DNA of 64,000 nucleotides from Anthoceros angustus (lineage: Eukaryota; Streptophyta; Anthocerotopsida; Anthocerotales; Anthocerotaceae). Shown here one piece after another: positions 46,141-59,334 of this stretch. The stretch is from the NCBI GenBank assembly GCA_010909165.1, contig VJWM01000025.1, forward strand, positions 2,728,001-2,792,000. The letters run 5' to 3'. Each line of letters starts with the position of its first letter. The first letter of the stretch is position 1. The notes under the pieces were generated by a model. The model saw only the letters and a program-made list of their open reading frames with translations, made no database searches and had not been told where the DNA came from. The position numbers were made by a program, and so were the translations under genes.

Positions 46141-49100
46141 TCGGAAATAAGGAACCAATTTGACTTAGATTATAATGATGGTGAAGATGAAAAGGCTTGA
46201 CATGATGGACATTTCAACATCTCCACCACCACCGGCAGGCCCTTGTGATGATAGTGAACTCTCGGGTATTCCCATCTGGACTCTTATAGTTGAGCCTGTT
46301 GTCACCTCCATCGTAGAGCCCAGAATCTGACTCGGTCCCTCCTCCTCGTCGTTCCACTCGTAGTCGACCCTGCAAGTGGAAAGAGCCCCTTATTACGCAT
46401 ATAGTCATGTGGGTGATTTTCTAAACCAAGTGGTCACAAAGAGGCCACATTTACCCTCTTTATCGTTGTAGACTTGAGATTCGTACCCAAGGGAGTGATT
46501 TCGTGTCAAGACAACCAAAACATAGCCAATCCAACCAACACAGACACGTCAAACATCTAGCGATTCTGAGACGGACTACTACCTAACAACACTCGGACAC
46601 TGTGGCTATCTTAGCCACGCGACCTGATGTCACCGGCGGTGACCCGGTTGCTAACTTAGCAACGCCTCTATTCTAGCGGAGGGTCCACCTTGGGATCAGT
46701 CGGCTATTAATAGGGGGTGGGTCCCGGTCGGGATCCAAGTGGATAAGGCGATCTCTCCCCTCTCTCTCTCTCTCTTATTCATCCACAAAGTTAGATCCAC
46801 CAATCGGATTCACCGCTCCCTCTTTTTCCCTCACTCTTGCGGCATTTCTTGAGACTTCCTTGCCCTCGTCCGTCAGCTCACCTTCCAGCTCCACGGACCC
46901 TTCCGAGCTCTCACGGTCCTTGGGGTGCCTCTCAGCCCTCCACACTCCAAGTTTCCCCAGCTCTCTTCAACTCCTTGTTCTCACCTCACACCCATTCAAT
47001 CACTTCCAGCTCTCTTCAACTCCTTGTTCTCACCTCAGCCCATTCAATCACACTCTCGGCTCCTCTCCAGCCCTTACAAGGTTCTCATCCAGACCTTACA
47101 GCCCTTCACCAACTCTCAAAATACTTGTTCGGCTACCCCCCAATCATTCCATCTCATCCACTCACGGATCTTCAACCTCCACTCACACTCTCTTCCAACA
47201 CAAACATCACTTACAGACTTCTCCAGTCCTTCTTACCTCTCAAACAGTGATCAGCAACTCCATGTCCATTCTCCACTTCTCTCACAGTTCACTTTTCCCT
47301 CTCATTTTCCAAACACCAAACCTCCAACACGAAAACTCAAAGGTGAGTACTAGACTAGGCTGAAGGGAGGAAGAGTGCAGCCTCCCGGCTTCACACCCCT
47401 TCCTCTTGACCTTGAAACTCCCTCAAGGAGACCTCAAGGCTCCCTCCTTGCTTTCCACCACCCTTGCGGATCGCCACGGATCTAGGCAACAGGTCTTCTT
47501 GGCTTCTCTCTTTCTTGGACTCACCGTGGGTATTAGGCGAAGCTTTGATGGCCGTCAACTATGTACGAGAATCGGCTGCCGACAAAGGAGCTTGGCACCA
47601 TGACCCCTTTTGAAAGATGGACGGGCAAGAAGCCCGAGTTCGACACCTATGAATTTTGTTATGCTCTCGTCCCTCCGGCATTGCGTTCAAGCTTGATCCC
47701 AAGGCATCTCGGCATGTTTTGTGGTACTCGGAGGAGGTGAAGGGCTACAAGTTGTTTAACCTCACCCGTCGACTCACTTTATCAAGGGCGTGGTTTTCCA
47801 CGAGTGCTCATCTTTCTTGCTTCGGATGCGACTCTGTTTCTTCTTCCATCCATGGCATAGAATCGAGTTCTTGTTAATCTTGATGAGGTCGGTTTCTTTG
47901 TGACGAGGATGCTTCTCCTTCTCGAAATAAGGAACCAATTTCAGCTTGATTATAATGATGGTGAAGATGAAAAGGCTTGACATGATGGACATTTCAACAT
48001 CTCCACCACCACCACCAGGCCCTTGTGATGATAGTGAACTCTCGGGTATTCCCCATGCGGACTCTTATTCGAGTTGAGCTGTTGTCACCTCCATCGTAGG
48101 CCGAATCGGACTCGGTCCCTCCTCCTCGTCGTTCCACTCGCATCCGTCGACCTATGCACAGTGGAAAGAGCCCCTTATTACGCACATATAGTCATGTGGA
48201 GTGATTTTCTAAACCAAGTGGTCACAAAGAGGCCACATTTACCCTCTTTATCGTTGTAGACTTGAGATTCGTACCCAAGGAGTGATTTCGTGTCAAGACA
48301 ACCAAAACATAGCCAATCCAACCAAACACGGACACAAACATCTAGCGATTCTGAGACGGCTACCTAACAACTCGGACACTGTGGCTATCTTAGCCACGCG
48401 ACCTGATGCTACCCGGCGGGCGGCCCGGTTGCTAACTTAGCAACCCTCTATTCTAGCGGAGGGTCCACCTTGGGATCAGTCGGCTATTAATAGAAGGTGG
48501 GTCCCAGTCGGGATCCAAGTGGATAAGGATCTCTCTCTCTCTCTCTCTCTTATTCATCCACAAAGTTAGATCCACCAATCGGATTCTGCTCTCATAACTC
48601 TCCTCCCTCACTCTTGCGGCATTTCTTGAGACTTCCTTGCCCTCGTCCAGCCTTTCAGCTCACCTTCCAGCTCCAGACCTTCCGAGCTCTCACGGTCCCT
48701 TGGGGTGCCTCTTGACCCCTCCCCACTCTCAAGTTTCCCCAGCTCTTCAACTCCTTGTTCTCCTCATTCAATCACTTCCCGGCTCACTCTCCAGTCCTTA
48801 CAAGGTTCTCATCCAGACCTTACAGCCCTTCACCAACTCTCAAAATACTTGTTCTCCCATAATCATTCCATCTCATCCACTCACGGATCTTCAACCTCCA
48901 CTCACACTCTCTTCTTGACCTTCAACATCACTTACAGACTTCTCCAGTCCTTCTTACTCCTCTCAAACAGCCAATCAGCAACTCTCCATGTCCGGCATTC
49001 TCCACTTCTCTCACAGTTCACTTTTCCCTCTCATTTTCCAAACACCAAACCTCCACACACGAAAACTCAAACACAAGGTGAGTACTAGACAAGCAGAGAA

Positions 49101-49245
49101 TGAGGAAAAGGAGGCTGACCTCCCGGCTTCACAACCCCTTCCTCTTGACCTTGAGGACTCCCTCCAAGGAGACCTCAAGGCTCCCTCCTTGCTTTCCACC
49201 ACTCTTGCGGATCGGCCACGGATCTAGGCAACAGTGGTCTTCTTG
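45700..49245 (+). repeat. 1.8-kb direct duplication in unit B (integrase end to linker)
   Basis: The segment from about 45,700 (CTTCTCTCTTTCTTGGACTC) to 47,497 is repeated from 47,498 to about 49,245. At the joint the linker sequence ...TCTTCTTGGCTTC runs straight into ...TCTCTTTCTTGGACTC. TTGGCTTC is common to both source sites, that is 8 bases of microhomology. Unit A has the segment once. Confidence 0.85.
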
Positions 49246-49599
49246 GCTCCACAGCAAAGCGGTGTCTAGACTTACGACCTTGGATCTGGTACTCCCAAAC
49301 CCCGTGCTCAAACACCAAGACCTTAACCAACATTGCTTACATTTCATCAAGAGGGTGCCTCTTATACCCAAGATCACCACAAAGCGGCTTGGCTTGCCAA
49401 AAATACCAATCGGTCTTAGCCTACCAATCCAATCCTGTCTATCAATTCATCCACTATGAGAGAGGATAAGATTTACGATCTATAACACATGGGCCTTTAG
49501 CTATTTGAGGCCACTTACCCTATTACCTCTCCAGGCCTCCTAGGCCTAGCCCCATGTTCTCCTCTTGCTCTCCTCCCTCTTGGCTGGTTGGGCAATCTC

Positions 49600-51999
49600 T
49601 CCCATAAAATCTCTACCTCCTCATGGACTCCTCTCTCTCTTGTGCTCGCCGCATGATGCAGTACTCCTCCTCGGTGAGCTCTTGAATCACATTGGGTCGG
49701 TGAGAGTTTCCTCCTTAAGAATCCAACCCATAGGTAGGATCCGGTGCGTCAAGGCATGGATCAAGTACCTCCATGTCCACATGCCCACAACAACATAAAC
49801 TTTCGGAGACAATCTTCTCTCCGGCCAAGGAGAATCCGGGCACATGGTTATCTTGATAAGCATCCCTCAATCTAATGCACCATTGGGAAGTTAGACTTCT
49901 TAGGCGGTGCTTACCGCTCCCCCAGCTGTTTATCCTCCTCACGGTCTTGTTGCCCCTTCTTCCTTGTTGTAGCTCTGGTCTTGGAGCTGTTGCTCCCTTA
50001 GCAGTGCAGGGTTTTCCTTAGCGGCTTGGCGGTTGCTTGCAACCTCCTCGGGCCAACTCGGCCTTTCTTCCATGGAGGCTCCGCATCTTCCACGGTGGCT
50101 CTCCTTGCAATCACAGCCCTCTTGGCCTCTTTCCAACCTTTCCTTGCCTCGTCCCTTTTCCTCGCCCGGTCATCCAGTTTCGGCTGAACTTGCGCATCGA
50201 GATGACATTCTGCGGCTCCCCTATGGTGCTTTGTGCGTCGAGGCCATGAGGTTTCACGATCCTTGGTCTTCTGCAACTCTTCTCGGACCTTCTTAATTCC
50301 GCTTCCATGCTACCTAGGCGTCCCTCAAGACCTCCTTCTCTGCTTCATTCCACGGAGCTCCTTGTGCTCTCCTGTTGTTCCCCTTTGTAAACCTAACAAA
50401 GAGGACGAGCTATCGGTCCTCCATCTCACCTAGTGCGTGCCATGCGAGAGCTCTTGAATCTGGATGGGTCGGTGAGAGTTTCCTCCTTAAGAATCCAACC
50501 CATAGGTAGGATCCGGTGCGTCAAGGCATGGATCAAGTACCTCCATGTCCCCCATGCCCCAACAACATAAACTTTCGGAGACAATCTTCTCTCCGGCCAA
50601 GGAGAATCCGGGCACATGGTTATCTTGATAAGCATCCCTCAATCTAATGCACCATTGGGAAGTTAGACTTCTTAGGGTGCTTACCGCTCCCCACAGCTGT
50701 TTATCCTCCTCACAGTGTATTCTTCCTTGTTGTAGCTCTGGTCTTGGAGCTGTTGCTCCCTTAGCAGTGCAGGAGTGCTTCCTTAGCGGCCCGGTTGCTT
50801 GTAGCAACCTCCTCTGTTGCCAACTCGACAGATTCTTCCATGGAGGCTCGCATCTTCCACGGTGGCTCTCCTTGCAATCACAGCCCTCTTGGCCTCTTTC
50901 CAACCTTTCCTTGCCTCGTCCCTCTCCTTCTTGTAGCGCCCAGTAGTATCCAGTTTCGGCTGAACTTGCGCATCGAGATGACGTGCGGCTCCCCTATGGT
51001 GCTTTGTGCGTCAGGCTGAACCATGAGGGTTTGATCCTTGGTCTTCTGCAACTCTTCTCGGACCTTCCTTTAATTCCGCTTCCATGCTACCTAGGCGTCC
51101 CTCAAGACCTCCTTCTCCCTTCATTCCACGGAGCTCCTTGTTGCTCTCCCCTGTTCCCCTGCGCTGTAAACCTAACAAAGAGGACGAGCTATCGGTCCTC
51201 CATCTCACCTAGTGCCATGGTGAGACCGGCTCTTGCGGGTGATGTTAGGCCCCAAACCTTCAGGGATGGGTTCCCTCCTTCCTATCTGGCAGCTCTCCCT
51301 GCGACCACTTGGGGTATGCTTTGAGCAGTGGTCTCGGATCGGCTCGGCGTGCCCAAGGTTGGGCGATTCCTCTGTTGACTTGCTTCCGGCCACGGGCTCC
51401 TGAGCCAGTGCTGCTCTGGCCTTTCCTTTATCCTGCTTCTGTCCAGGTGAGTTCCTAGTGCGTGCTCTTGTGGCTCTAGGAGTGGTTGGAGTCCCCTGTT
51501 GCTCAGCCCGACCTCTCTTGGTGCCTGTTGGGGTCTTGGCAACTCCAGCTGCTTTGTTAGCCACCGCGGTTGATGCCTTAGCAACTGCCACATTCCTCTT
51601 CATGGATACTTCAGACTTCTCATCTTCACTCCCAGTGCCACTGGAGATGACCTCTTCCTCTGACTCCTCTTTGGGCTTCCTTCTTTCAAACACGGCCTCC
51701 GGGCATGGAAGGTGAGACCATCTCTATCCCCTCCAACTTGGCATGGTCAAAATGTGGATTAAGAAGGAGATGAGGTGAGGGCTGGGTGATGGTAGGGTCA
51801 AGTGGTCCCTCTCCACGCATCTTGTGTCATAGAACATCCTAGCCCAATCTATCTTGGACCCTCTCACCACCTCATAGAAAGACAAGAAATGGTCGACAAT
51901 GTGCTCTAGCTTCTTAGTGAGTGAGAGCAGGATCCACTGGCTAATCCGGCCCTCGGGGTCTAATTTGTTGGTGACCCAGCCATTCTCCACCCTAGACAA
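49600..51999 (-). pseudogene. Extra ORF region downstream of gypsy integrase, unit B
   Basis: The longest frame (51,693-51,205) reads FERRKPKEESEEEVISSG, then NVAVAKASTAVANKAAGVAK with further Ala/Lys/Val repeats, then Arg/Thr/Pro-rich sequence. Upstream on the same strand are SRVENGWVTNKL and SFYEVVRGSKIDWARMFYD. Downstream, after a 0.77-kb duplication, come Lys/Arg/Glu-rich pieces. It is the same protein as at 32.3-33.95 kb. It is low-complexity and function is unknown. Confidence 0.5.
49676..51217 (-). repeat. 0.77-kb direct duplication in unit B (extra ORF region)
   Basis: Sequence from GCTCTTGAAT near 49,678 to about 50,447 recurs from 50,448 to 51,217. The joint falls at GCTCTTG, a word present at both source sites (GGTGAGCTCTTGAATC and GACCGGCTCTTGCGGG). 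Confidence 0.8.
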
Positions 52000-54474
52000 T
52001 GTGGGAGCAATGGCGCTTGTGCCTCCTGCGACTTTTGGGGATGGCTACGAAAGGATCAATGATTATTCCCCACTTTCCTCTTGGCCTCTCATAGGCGGAC
52101 GGAACTGAATATTCAGTGCGGGGTTGGTTCTCGTGTTGCCTTCCCACAGCCTTCTCCCTCATGTGTCTGCACATTCCAACCAATTGCAGGCTCTTGTAGC
52201 ACCACTTTTTGTCCATGAAGGACAAGTGATGCTTAGCCACCAAGACCCTTCACTCTCCGATTGCCCCATGTTGGGCCATTGAGCGATGTAATGGCCTCAA
52301 TGGCCACGGAGTGGTCTTCTTAGGCCATTAATGTCGGCTCCTGGGCCGACTTCCACGAAATTTCCGCTTAGCTCCGGCTTGTTTTGTGAGAATTCCCCTG
52401 GGCTGCTTCTTTTCGGCTTCCAACTCCACGATGGCAAGGGTGTCTGCAGATTCACTCCGGCACTTTGGGAAGCCGTCACGGACCACGAATTTATTGATTC
52501 ACCCTATCTTCGGCCCGTTTTACGTGTCGGCTTGACACCCGGCACCCCAGGTGAAACCCCACACGATCCTTTGGCATCACGCGCCGCTCAAGCGATCCGC
52601 CTTTCCTCCTCAATTGTCACGAGGTCCGGAAAAGTGTATCCACCTGCAGTGGTTGAGCGGTGACCCCTCACAGTGCTCGCCTCCCCCTTAATCCGCTCCC
52701 TTAGGTGCGTGCAATTACCCCTCTTGCACCCCCTTCCTTGGCAATTCCTCGGCCCCCTCACTTCGCCCTACTCTTCTCGATCCCTTTACAGTACGGCCAG
52801 CGCGCGCCTTGACCTTCTCCAGCTACGGCCCGATTATTCCCCCACACGCGATTTTGATCGCCGGCTGTTGCTCCGATTGCCCCATGTTGGGCCATTGAGC
52901 AGTGTAATGGCCTCAATGGCCACGGAGTGGTCTTCTTAGGGGCCATTCTGTCAGTCTCCTGCACTTCCACAAATTTCCGCTTAGCTCCGGCTTGCGAGAT
53001 CCACAAACTTGCCCGGCTTCAACTCCACGATGGCAAGGGTGTCACTGATTCCTCGCTTGGGAACCGTCCTCGGACCACAATTTATTTTCACCTATCTTCG
53101 GCCCGTTTTACGTGTCGGCACCGGCACCCTACGGGTGACCACACGATCACCTCCATGCCCTGCCGCTCAAGCCTCACGCCTTTCCTCCTCAAATATGAGG
53201 TGGGGGTATCCACGCAACCGTGGTTGGTGACCCCACAGTGCGCTCCGCCCTTAATCCGCTCCCTTAGTGCGTGCCGAGTCGCACCTACCTGCACCGCTTC
53301 CCCTTCTGCGGCATTCCTCGGCCCCCTCACTTCACGCCCTCTCTTCGACTTTTCTGCGGCGCACACGCCCGGCCTTCTCCGGGCTGCCGGCCCGATTATT
53401 CCCCACTCCTGTTGGATTTCTGATGCCGTTGCTCGATTCTTCCGCCCGCGCCCTGGGCTCCTCCACAGTCTTCGTTCGCCGCCTCGCTCCTCTCTGCCCA
53501 GCCTTGGATCTGCCTCGGCCTCCTGCCTTTCCTCTGCCCCGCGCCGCCGGACTGCCATTCCACCGATTGGCCTCTCTTACGAGTGCGCTCGTCAGCTGCT
53601 CGCCGTGACTCATGCGGCGCGCTCCTCCCTCCCTCCACGGTCACGCTCGAGCTTGAGGTGTGGCGCCGCCTTTCACGCAATATTCCTTGTCCTTCATGCG
53701 GAAATTGTAGGACCCCGTTACTTCCGTTGGGTATTTCCAATGATTTCCTCAATTAGGTTTTCGGTTATCGGAAAATAACTCCAACTTGGTTGCTACCATA
53801 GCGAGCTCCGTCGGTTCTTTGTCATAGCAGTCCACATGTGCCCTAGCATCGCGTTAACAACGGTCGCAGCCAACCCTCAAGGTTACATCCGGGATCGGGA
53901 CTAGACTCTCTTCCTCCTACTAGGCTCTAGTAGACTTTTCTTATTTCCTAACCTACTTCACATCCAACTCCACGATTCTCACAACTTAAACACAAAACAA
54001 AAAAACACTCCTTTTTTAGGGGGTCCAGTACCCATGTGGTCACCACATACTCCCTTCTCATTTGTTGGCGTCCCGCCAACTTATTAATAATACTTCTTCG
54101 CGCCACAGGTTGTAGCGAATCCATCAAGTTCTTTTTGTATGGATCCATTGTCGAACACTTACACCACAGGGACCCATCCATCTAAGATGCGACTTCGAAG
54201 TGCATGTACTGTTGTCATCTGTGCCAAGTCCCGGAACAACGTACTCTTGTTTTTGCGACTTAGGTCATGCCATTCCTTCCTCTTCTCTTGGGGTTACGTG
54301 GGCTGCCAAGGCTTGTTCCTACTCTCCATGTCTGAACAAAGCCTATGAGCCTCTCCAATGGCTCTCCTCCACCGTCATCCTCTTATGCTCTTGGACTCTC
54401 AGCGTTGGCACTTCAAACTCAATGGGCATGGTGGTGAGTGCCCATAGGTGAGGTAGTAGGGAGTCATTGTGTGG

Positions 54475-54783
54475 TCACCTTCTCCATGTCCTATCCCCCT
54501 GGCAGTGAAGCTTCGGTCCCAATCGTAGGTGTAAGTGATGGTTAACTTGTTGAGGATCTGCAAAGCAACCCATTAGCTTTCTCCGTGAGTCCATTCGCCT
54601 TGGGGTTGTAGGGGTGGTCTTCCTGGGCTGATGTTGAAATACTTCACCATGTGTGAGATCACCTCGTTGATGAAATGGGTACCCACAGCCGCTAACCAAC
54701 TCCAGCACCGTACCTTGTGATGATATGCTCAAACAAGAACAGCCACCACATTTGCTGTCCACCAAGGCTTGAGCTTCCACCAT
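54475..54783 (-). pseudogene. Gypsy integrase remnant, copy 2
   Basis: This is the same region as 36,574-36,888. HQRGDLTHGEVFQHQPRKTT is a frame-shifted reading of the integrase end, and the correct words appear in neighbouring frames. It is recognisable only by nucleotide match to copy 1. Confidence 0.6.
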
Positions 54784-55398
54784 GCGAGTGCAGTGGTCCG
54801 TTGCTACCGAATATATTGATTACGGCTCCCCTTGGTCTTGGGGTTGAATCGGTGAAGTCAATCCCCACTTCTCAAAGGCGCCAAGGCTAGGATAGGGACC
54901 AATGGCCCGTGTGGTCTGGTTGGCTTCAACCCTTTGACATGCATCACACGCTTGATGAACTCCCTAGCATCTATGCAAGGTTGGCCACCAATACCACCTC
55001 CAAGATCTTCTTACAGTCACGTTGGTGGCGTAGTGACCTCCGGCCTCCTCCTCATGCAAGGCGAGAACCCCGGTCCTTTTGACCATCCTTGACCCACAAC
55101 CTCTCAACTCCATCGGCCCTACCATGCGCTTGTCCCGCGCTTAACAGCAGTGCGGAAGTATAGGAACAACCTCATTCTTTGTTGTACAGATGCGTGTCGA
55201 GTTGCTTGCGAAAGACCTCCTCATAGGTGGCACAAAACTTCTCCCTCCCTTCTCATTTGGTCTGTACCTCCGTTTCCGATCAACTTGGCATTGGGCCTAG
55301 CACTCTCCTCATCCTCCTCCGGAAAAGCTTCATCCGGAAAATGATCTTCTTGATCACGCTCCACCTTCTCGTCTTCAAGCGAGACAAGTAGTCGGCAT

Positions 55399-55790
55399 TC
55401 ACATGCTTCTTCCCCTCACGTGTCTCCACCGTGAAGGTGAACTCTTACAGCGTAAGATCCAGCGAGCTATCACGGCCGGATCCGCCTTGTTGACAAGATG
55501 CTTGAGAGCAAAATGGTCAACATGGAACACAAACTCATAGGAGAGGAGATAATGGAAACTTTCTTCGAATACACCATGCAAGGGCTTCCCTTTCGATTGT
55601 TGTGTACTTGCGCTCCGCATCGGTGAGTTGCCGTCGCGTAGTAGATTGGGTAGTCTCTCTTCTTGTCATCCGGCTCAAGGTACAACCAATGGCGGAAACA
55701 TCCACGTACATGGAACTTCTTGCTCCAATCCGGTCCCTTGAGGGTTGTACCAACGTGGTCCTCAAATCTTGAAATCTGCCTCCTCTCAGG
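55399..55790 (-). pseudogene. Gypsy RNase H remnant, copy 2
   Basis: Readable parts are RRQLTDAERKYTTIEREALA, LLSYEFVFHVDHFALKHLV and AVIARWILRCK. A partial duplication of about 0.12 kb follows at 55,785-55,930. Confidence 0.75.
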
Positions 55791-56164
55791 TCCTCTTCTT
55801 ATTGTCCGGCTCAAGGCGTACCAATGGCGGAAACATCCACGTAAAATGGAACTTCTTGCTCCAATCCGGTCCCTTGAGGGTTGGTACCAACGTGGTCCTC
55901 AAATCTTGAAATCTGCCTCCCTCTCTGTCGGTCCACTCTTGGTCCTTCCTCAACAAGCTGGTCGGTGCCCTCCCCAAAGTTAGGCACAAAGCGTCGTAGC
56001 CCACCATGCCAAGGAACCCCGGAGTTCCTTGAGAGTTGTTAGCTTCGGGCAACAATCATCTTCACCTTATGCGGATCAACTTGATGCCCGTGCAAATTTG
56101 CGTCCCCCAAAATCCCTCCCGCATGCCAAAGTAGCATTTCTCGGGATGTAGGCAAAGTTGAGTT

Positions 56165-56640
56165 TCACGACACCTCGCCAAACCGCGCAAGTGATCCGGT
56201 GCTCCTCCACACTCCCAAACACACAAAATCATCTAGGAATACCTCCATGAACTTGTGGAGATACTCCTTGAAGATCTCAACCATGCTCGCATGAAGGAAC
56301 AGGCGCTCGTCAATCCGACGCACTCCTCTTGTAGCGAAGGTCCCCAATCCGTTGTGAAGGCTGTTAGAGGGGGTCACTCTCCCTCAAGTGCGTGATTGTA
56401 CCCAGTGCAGTCAAGAGCAGTACACATCTTCCGACCACCAAATCCGGGATGTTGTCGATGAATGGCGGGAAATGGTCCTTCTTGGTTGCTTTGTTGAGCT
56501 TCCTCCGGTCTTGGCATACTCGAATCTTTCCGGTGCTTCTTGAACCACAACGATCGGAGCCACCCACTCCGTGTTCGATTGGATAGATGACGTTCGCCTT
56601 CAAGTACAATTCAAGCTGCTCCTTCACCTTGAGTACTTTG
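56165..56640 (-). pseudogene. Gypsy reverse transcriptase remnant, copy 2
   Basis: LELYLKANVIYPIEHGVGGS, DRRKLNKATKKDHFPPFIDN and then EIFKEYLHKFMEVFLDDFVC carry the RT fingers and the FLDD palm motif. A further copy lies at 58,206-58,985. Confidence 0.78.
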
Positions 56641-57353
56641 GGTTCAGCTTGTATTGGGAATTCGCCGGGAGTCGCTCACGGCTCCAAATCGATCCTATGC
56701 TCCCCACTTCTTGGGAATCCCTTCATATCATCACCTCGAAGGCAAACACGTCGATGAACTCGGTTTTTTCCTTCTTCCAACGCTGGTTCCGGTCGTGCAA
56801 ACTTCAGCACCTTCGGGCAATACCTCCACATCCTTAATCTCGTCCGCTTGTACCCATTCTCGCTCCACGGGTCTTGAACTCTCACCAAACCCTTCCTCCG
56901 GTTCACGAGGTCCTCTTCCCTCATCCCCACTCCCTAAATAGGTCCTCGAGGTGAATCGAATGATCCTGGCTCACCCTCGTCTGTTGTCCTCGATCCTTCC
57001 TTAGCAACCTCGAGAATCGGTTGTTGCTTAACTTTTTATATGATGCTTCCTTAGCAGCGGTTCTTTGGCTCTCCTTGATGCGGTCCTCCATGAACCCAGC
57101 GTCCACCAAATTGAGGGAGTAAGGGATATCCCTCCTATACTCTTCCTCCTCATCGACCATGCGATATGTGCAAAAGGAAATTTGTCCAGTTCCTCCTTCT
57201 TCCTCCGGTCGGATGTTTCTCCAGGATGTGTATCCTTCCGTTCTTTGTAGGAGTCTCCCCACGTGGTATCCTGCTCCAACTCAAACAAATTCGGCCTCCT
57301 TCGTCTTGGGGTCCCAATCCATTGGCTTAAAAGCCACTTCCTTCCTCCCCAAG

Positions 57354-57640
57354 TCATCTTGCATCTTGAGCCATCTGACGGTCCTTCCCAATAGGATGTC
57401 GTACCTGCGCCTTGTCTTGGATAACCACATAGTCCATGAGATAGGAATGGTCCCTATGATGGTGGTTACTCCTTGATTCTCCACAGTGCATTTTTGACAT
57501 GTCGGTAATCTCGCCTTGTGGTATGCTCAATGTCAACCCAAGCTTCCTTGCTATTGCTTCCGTCATGATGTTCACCCGGATCCGGTATCCGGGGAACCGC
57601 TTGATGGTGACCGATCTCACTTGCGGCTCGGCCTTGGTCT
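57354..57640 (-). pseudogene. Gypsy protease remnant, copy 2
   Basis: RVNIMTEAIARKLGLTLSIP follows the active-site region; the DTGS of copy 1 is damaged here (GYRIRVN in this frame, DPGE in another). Confidence 0.65.
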
Positions 57641-59334
57641 ATCATGGACACTAGGTTGTTGTAGAGTCAGCACCCTTGGTCTGGCTTGGGCAATCGCCTC
57701 TTCCTCTTGGTTGCGCTTCTTGCAAGGCCCTCCGAACTTGTTGCACTGCCGGGTTGTCCTTCAATAGTTGACCAAGCGTGATAGCAAAGCTGCGATCCAT
57801 GATGGCTTGGCAAGGTTAAATGGTCCTCGATCGGTCCCTCCTTCTTCCCGATCGCGGTTGCTCCCTTAGCGTCGGCGGTTGCTTGCTGCGGCCGCCTTAG
57901 CAGCGGTTGCTAACCGGAGGACTTCTGCGTCTCGAGGATCACGAGCTCGGTTTTTGTCTTGGTCAATTCCTCCTCTATCATCTCCATGACTTCCGGCGCG
58001 TCCGGTGGAAACTCGGGTTCCTCTCCCTTTTCTTGGAACTTCTTTTCTCGGCATGGCCCCAGGCGATTCACTCCTTGATTCTTCCTTCTCGGGGTTCTCC
58101 TTCTCAAGTGTCTCCTCTAGATCCGTTCCCTCCGGGCTTGGAGTGCTCTCTTGGACTTTGTGGTGATTCCACCTCCGTCTCTTTCTTCTTCCGCAGCTTC
58201 CTCCTAGCAAAGTTAGGCACAAAGCGTCGTAGTAGCCCACCATGCCAAGGAACCCCGGAGTTCCTTGAGAGTTGTTAGCTTCGGGCAACAATCATCTTCA
58301 CCTTATGCGGATCAACTTGATGCCCGTCTTTGAGTGCTAACAAAATCCCTCCCGCATGCCAAAGTAGCATTTCTCGGGATGTAGGCAAAGTTGAGTTTCA
58401 CGCCACCGCCGCAAGTGATCCGGTGCTCCTCCACACTCCCAAACACACAAAATCATCTAGGAATACCTCCATGAACTTGTGGAGATACTCCTTGAAGATC
58501 TCAACCATGCTCGCATGAAGGAACCGGGCGCTCCGTCAATCGAGCACTCCTCTTGTGAAGGTCCCAATCCGTTGTGAAGGCTGTTAGAGGCAGTCACTCT
58601 CCCTCAAGTGCGTGATTGTACCAGTACCGTCAAGAGCAGTACACACATCTTCCACCACCAAATCCGATGTTGTCGATGAATGGCGGGAAATGGTCCTTCT
58701 TGGTTGCTTTGTTGAGCTTCCTCCGGTCTTGGCATACTCGAATCTTTCCGGTGCTTCTTGAACCACAACGATCGGAGCCACCCACTCCGTGTTGACGATT
58801 GGATAGATGGCGTCGCCTTCAAGTACAATTCTGCTCCTTCACCTTGATGAGTACTTTGGGTTCAGCTTGTATTGGGGGTCGCCGCGGAGTCGCTCACGGC
58901 TCCAAATCGATCCTATGCTCCCCACTTCTTGGGAATCCCTTCATATCATCACCTCGAAGGCAAACACGTCGATGAACTCGGCAGGGCTTTCATTCCTAGT
59001 GCGCCTGACCATGGCTGACCTCTCCGTAGTAGTCTCCTCCTGCCCCCAGTCCATCTAGCTCCCGCACCATGGCTTCCGCATCCTCCCCAAAGCGACCATA
59101 AGGGCATCCTCCACGTGCATTGCCACGGCTCCTTGGGATGCTTTGCTGAACCCATCACGGTGGTTGAGCAATTGAAAGTCTTCCTCGGTTTGGGCAAGTG
59201 ACACTCCCGCTACATGACCACATTGTTTGCGGTCTTGCACCGTTCGTAGTCACCATTGGCTGTCTTGTTGGCGATGAGCTATTTGCATAATGACCAAAGC
59301 CCCTACGGTTGTAGTGAACCGCACCGTTGCTTGG

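Larger units (their letters stand above)
42990..46468 (+). mobile_element. Ty1/copia-like element, copy 2 (no RT)
   Basis: This has the same layout as copy 1 without its internal duplications. The LTR-like end leads to a primer site at 43226, gag at 43,898-44,377, zinc knuckle near 44,640, protease at about 44,780-45,020, pre-integrase and integrase at 45,340-46,080. RT and RNase H are again missing. The integrase-to-linker part is repeated at 47,498-48,262 by the 1.8-kb duplication. Confidence 0.8.
46469..54060. mobile_element. LTR-like and linker stretch of unit B
   Basis: This is the counterpart of 30,968-36,200, lengthened by duplications. It contains the inverted repeat, CT tracts near 46,760 and 48,530, the extra ORF region (49.6-52.0 kb, minus) and the repeated LTR-like block (52.26-53.95 kb), which ends in the same CTAACCTACTTC sequence at about 53,960. 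Confidence 0.55.
55975..58985 (-). repeat. 0.78-kb displaced duplication within gypsy copy 2
   Basis: Bases 55,975-56,760 (AAAGTTAGGCACAAAGCG to GATGAACTCGG) recur at 58,206-58,985. They are inserted at CTTCCTCCTAGC, exactly where unit A (near 40,200) runs on without interruption. CTAGC is common to the left joint and GCTTT-type sequence to the right joint. Confidence 0.82.
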
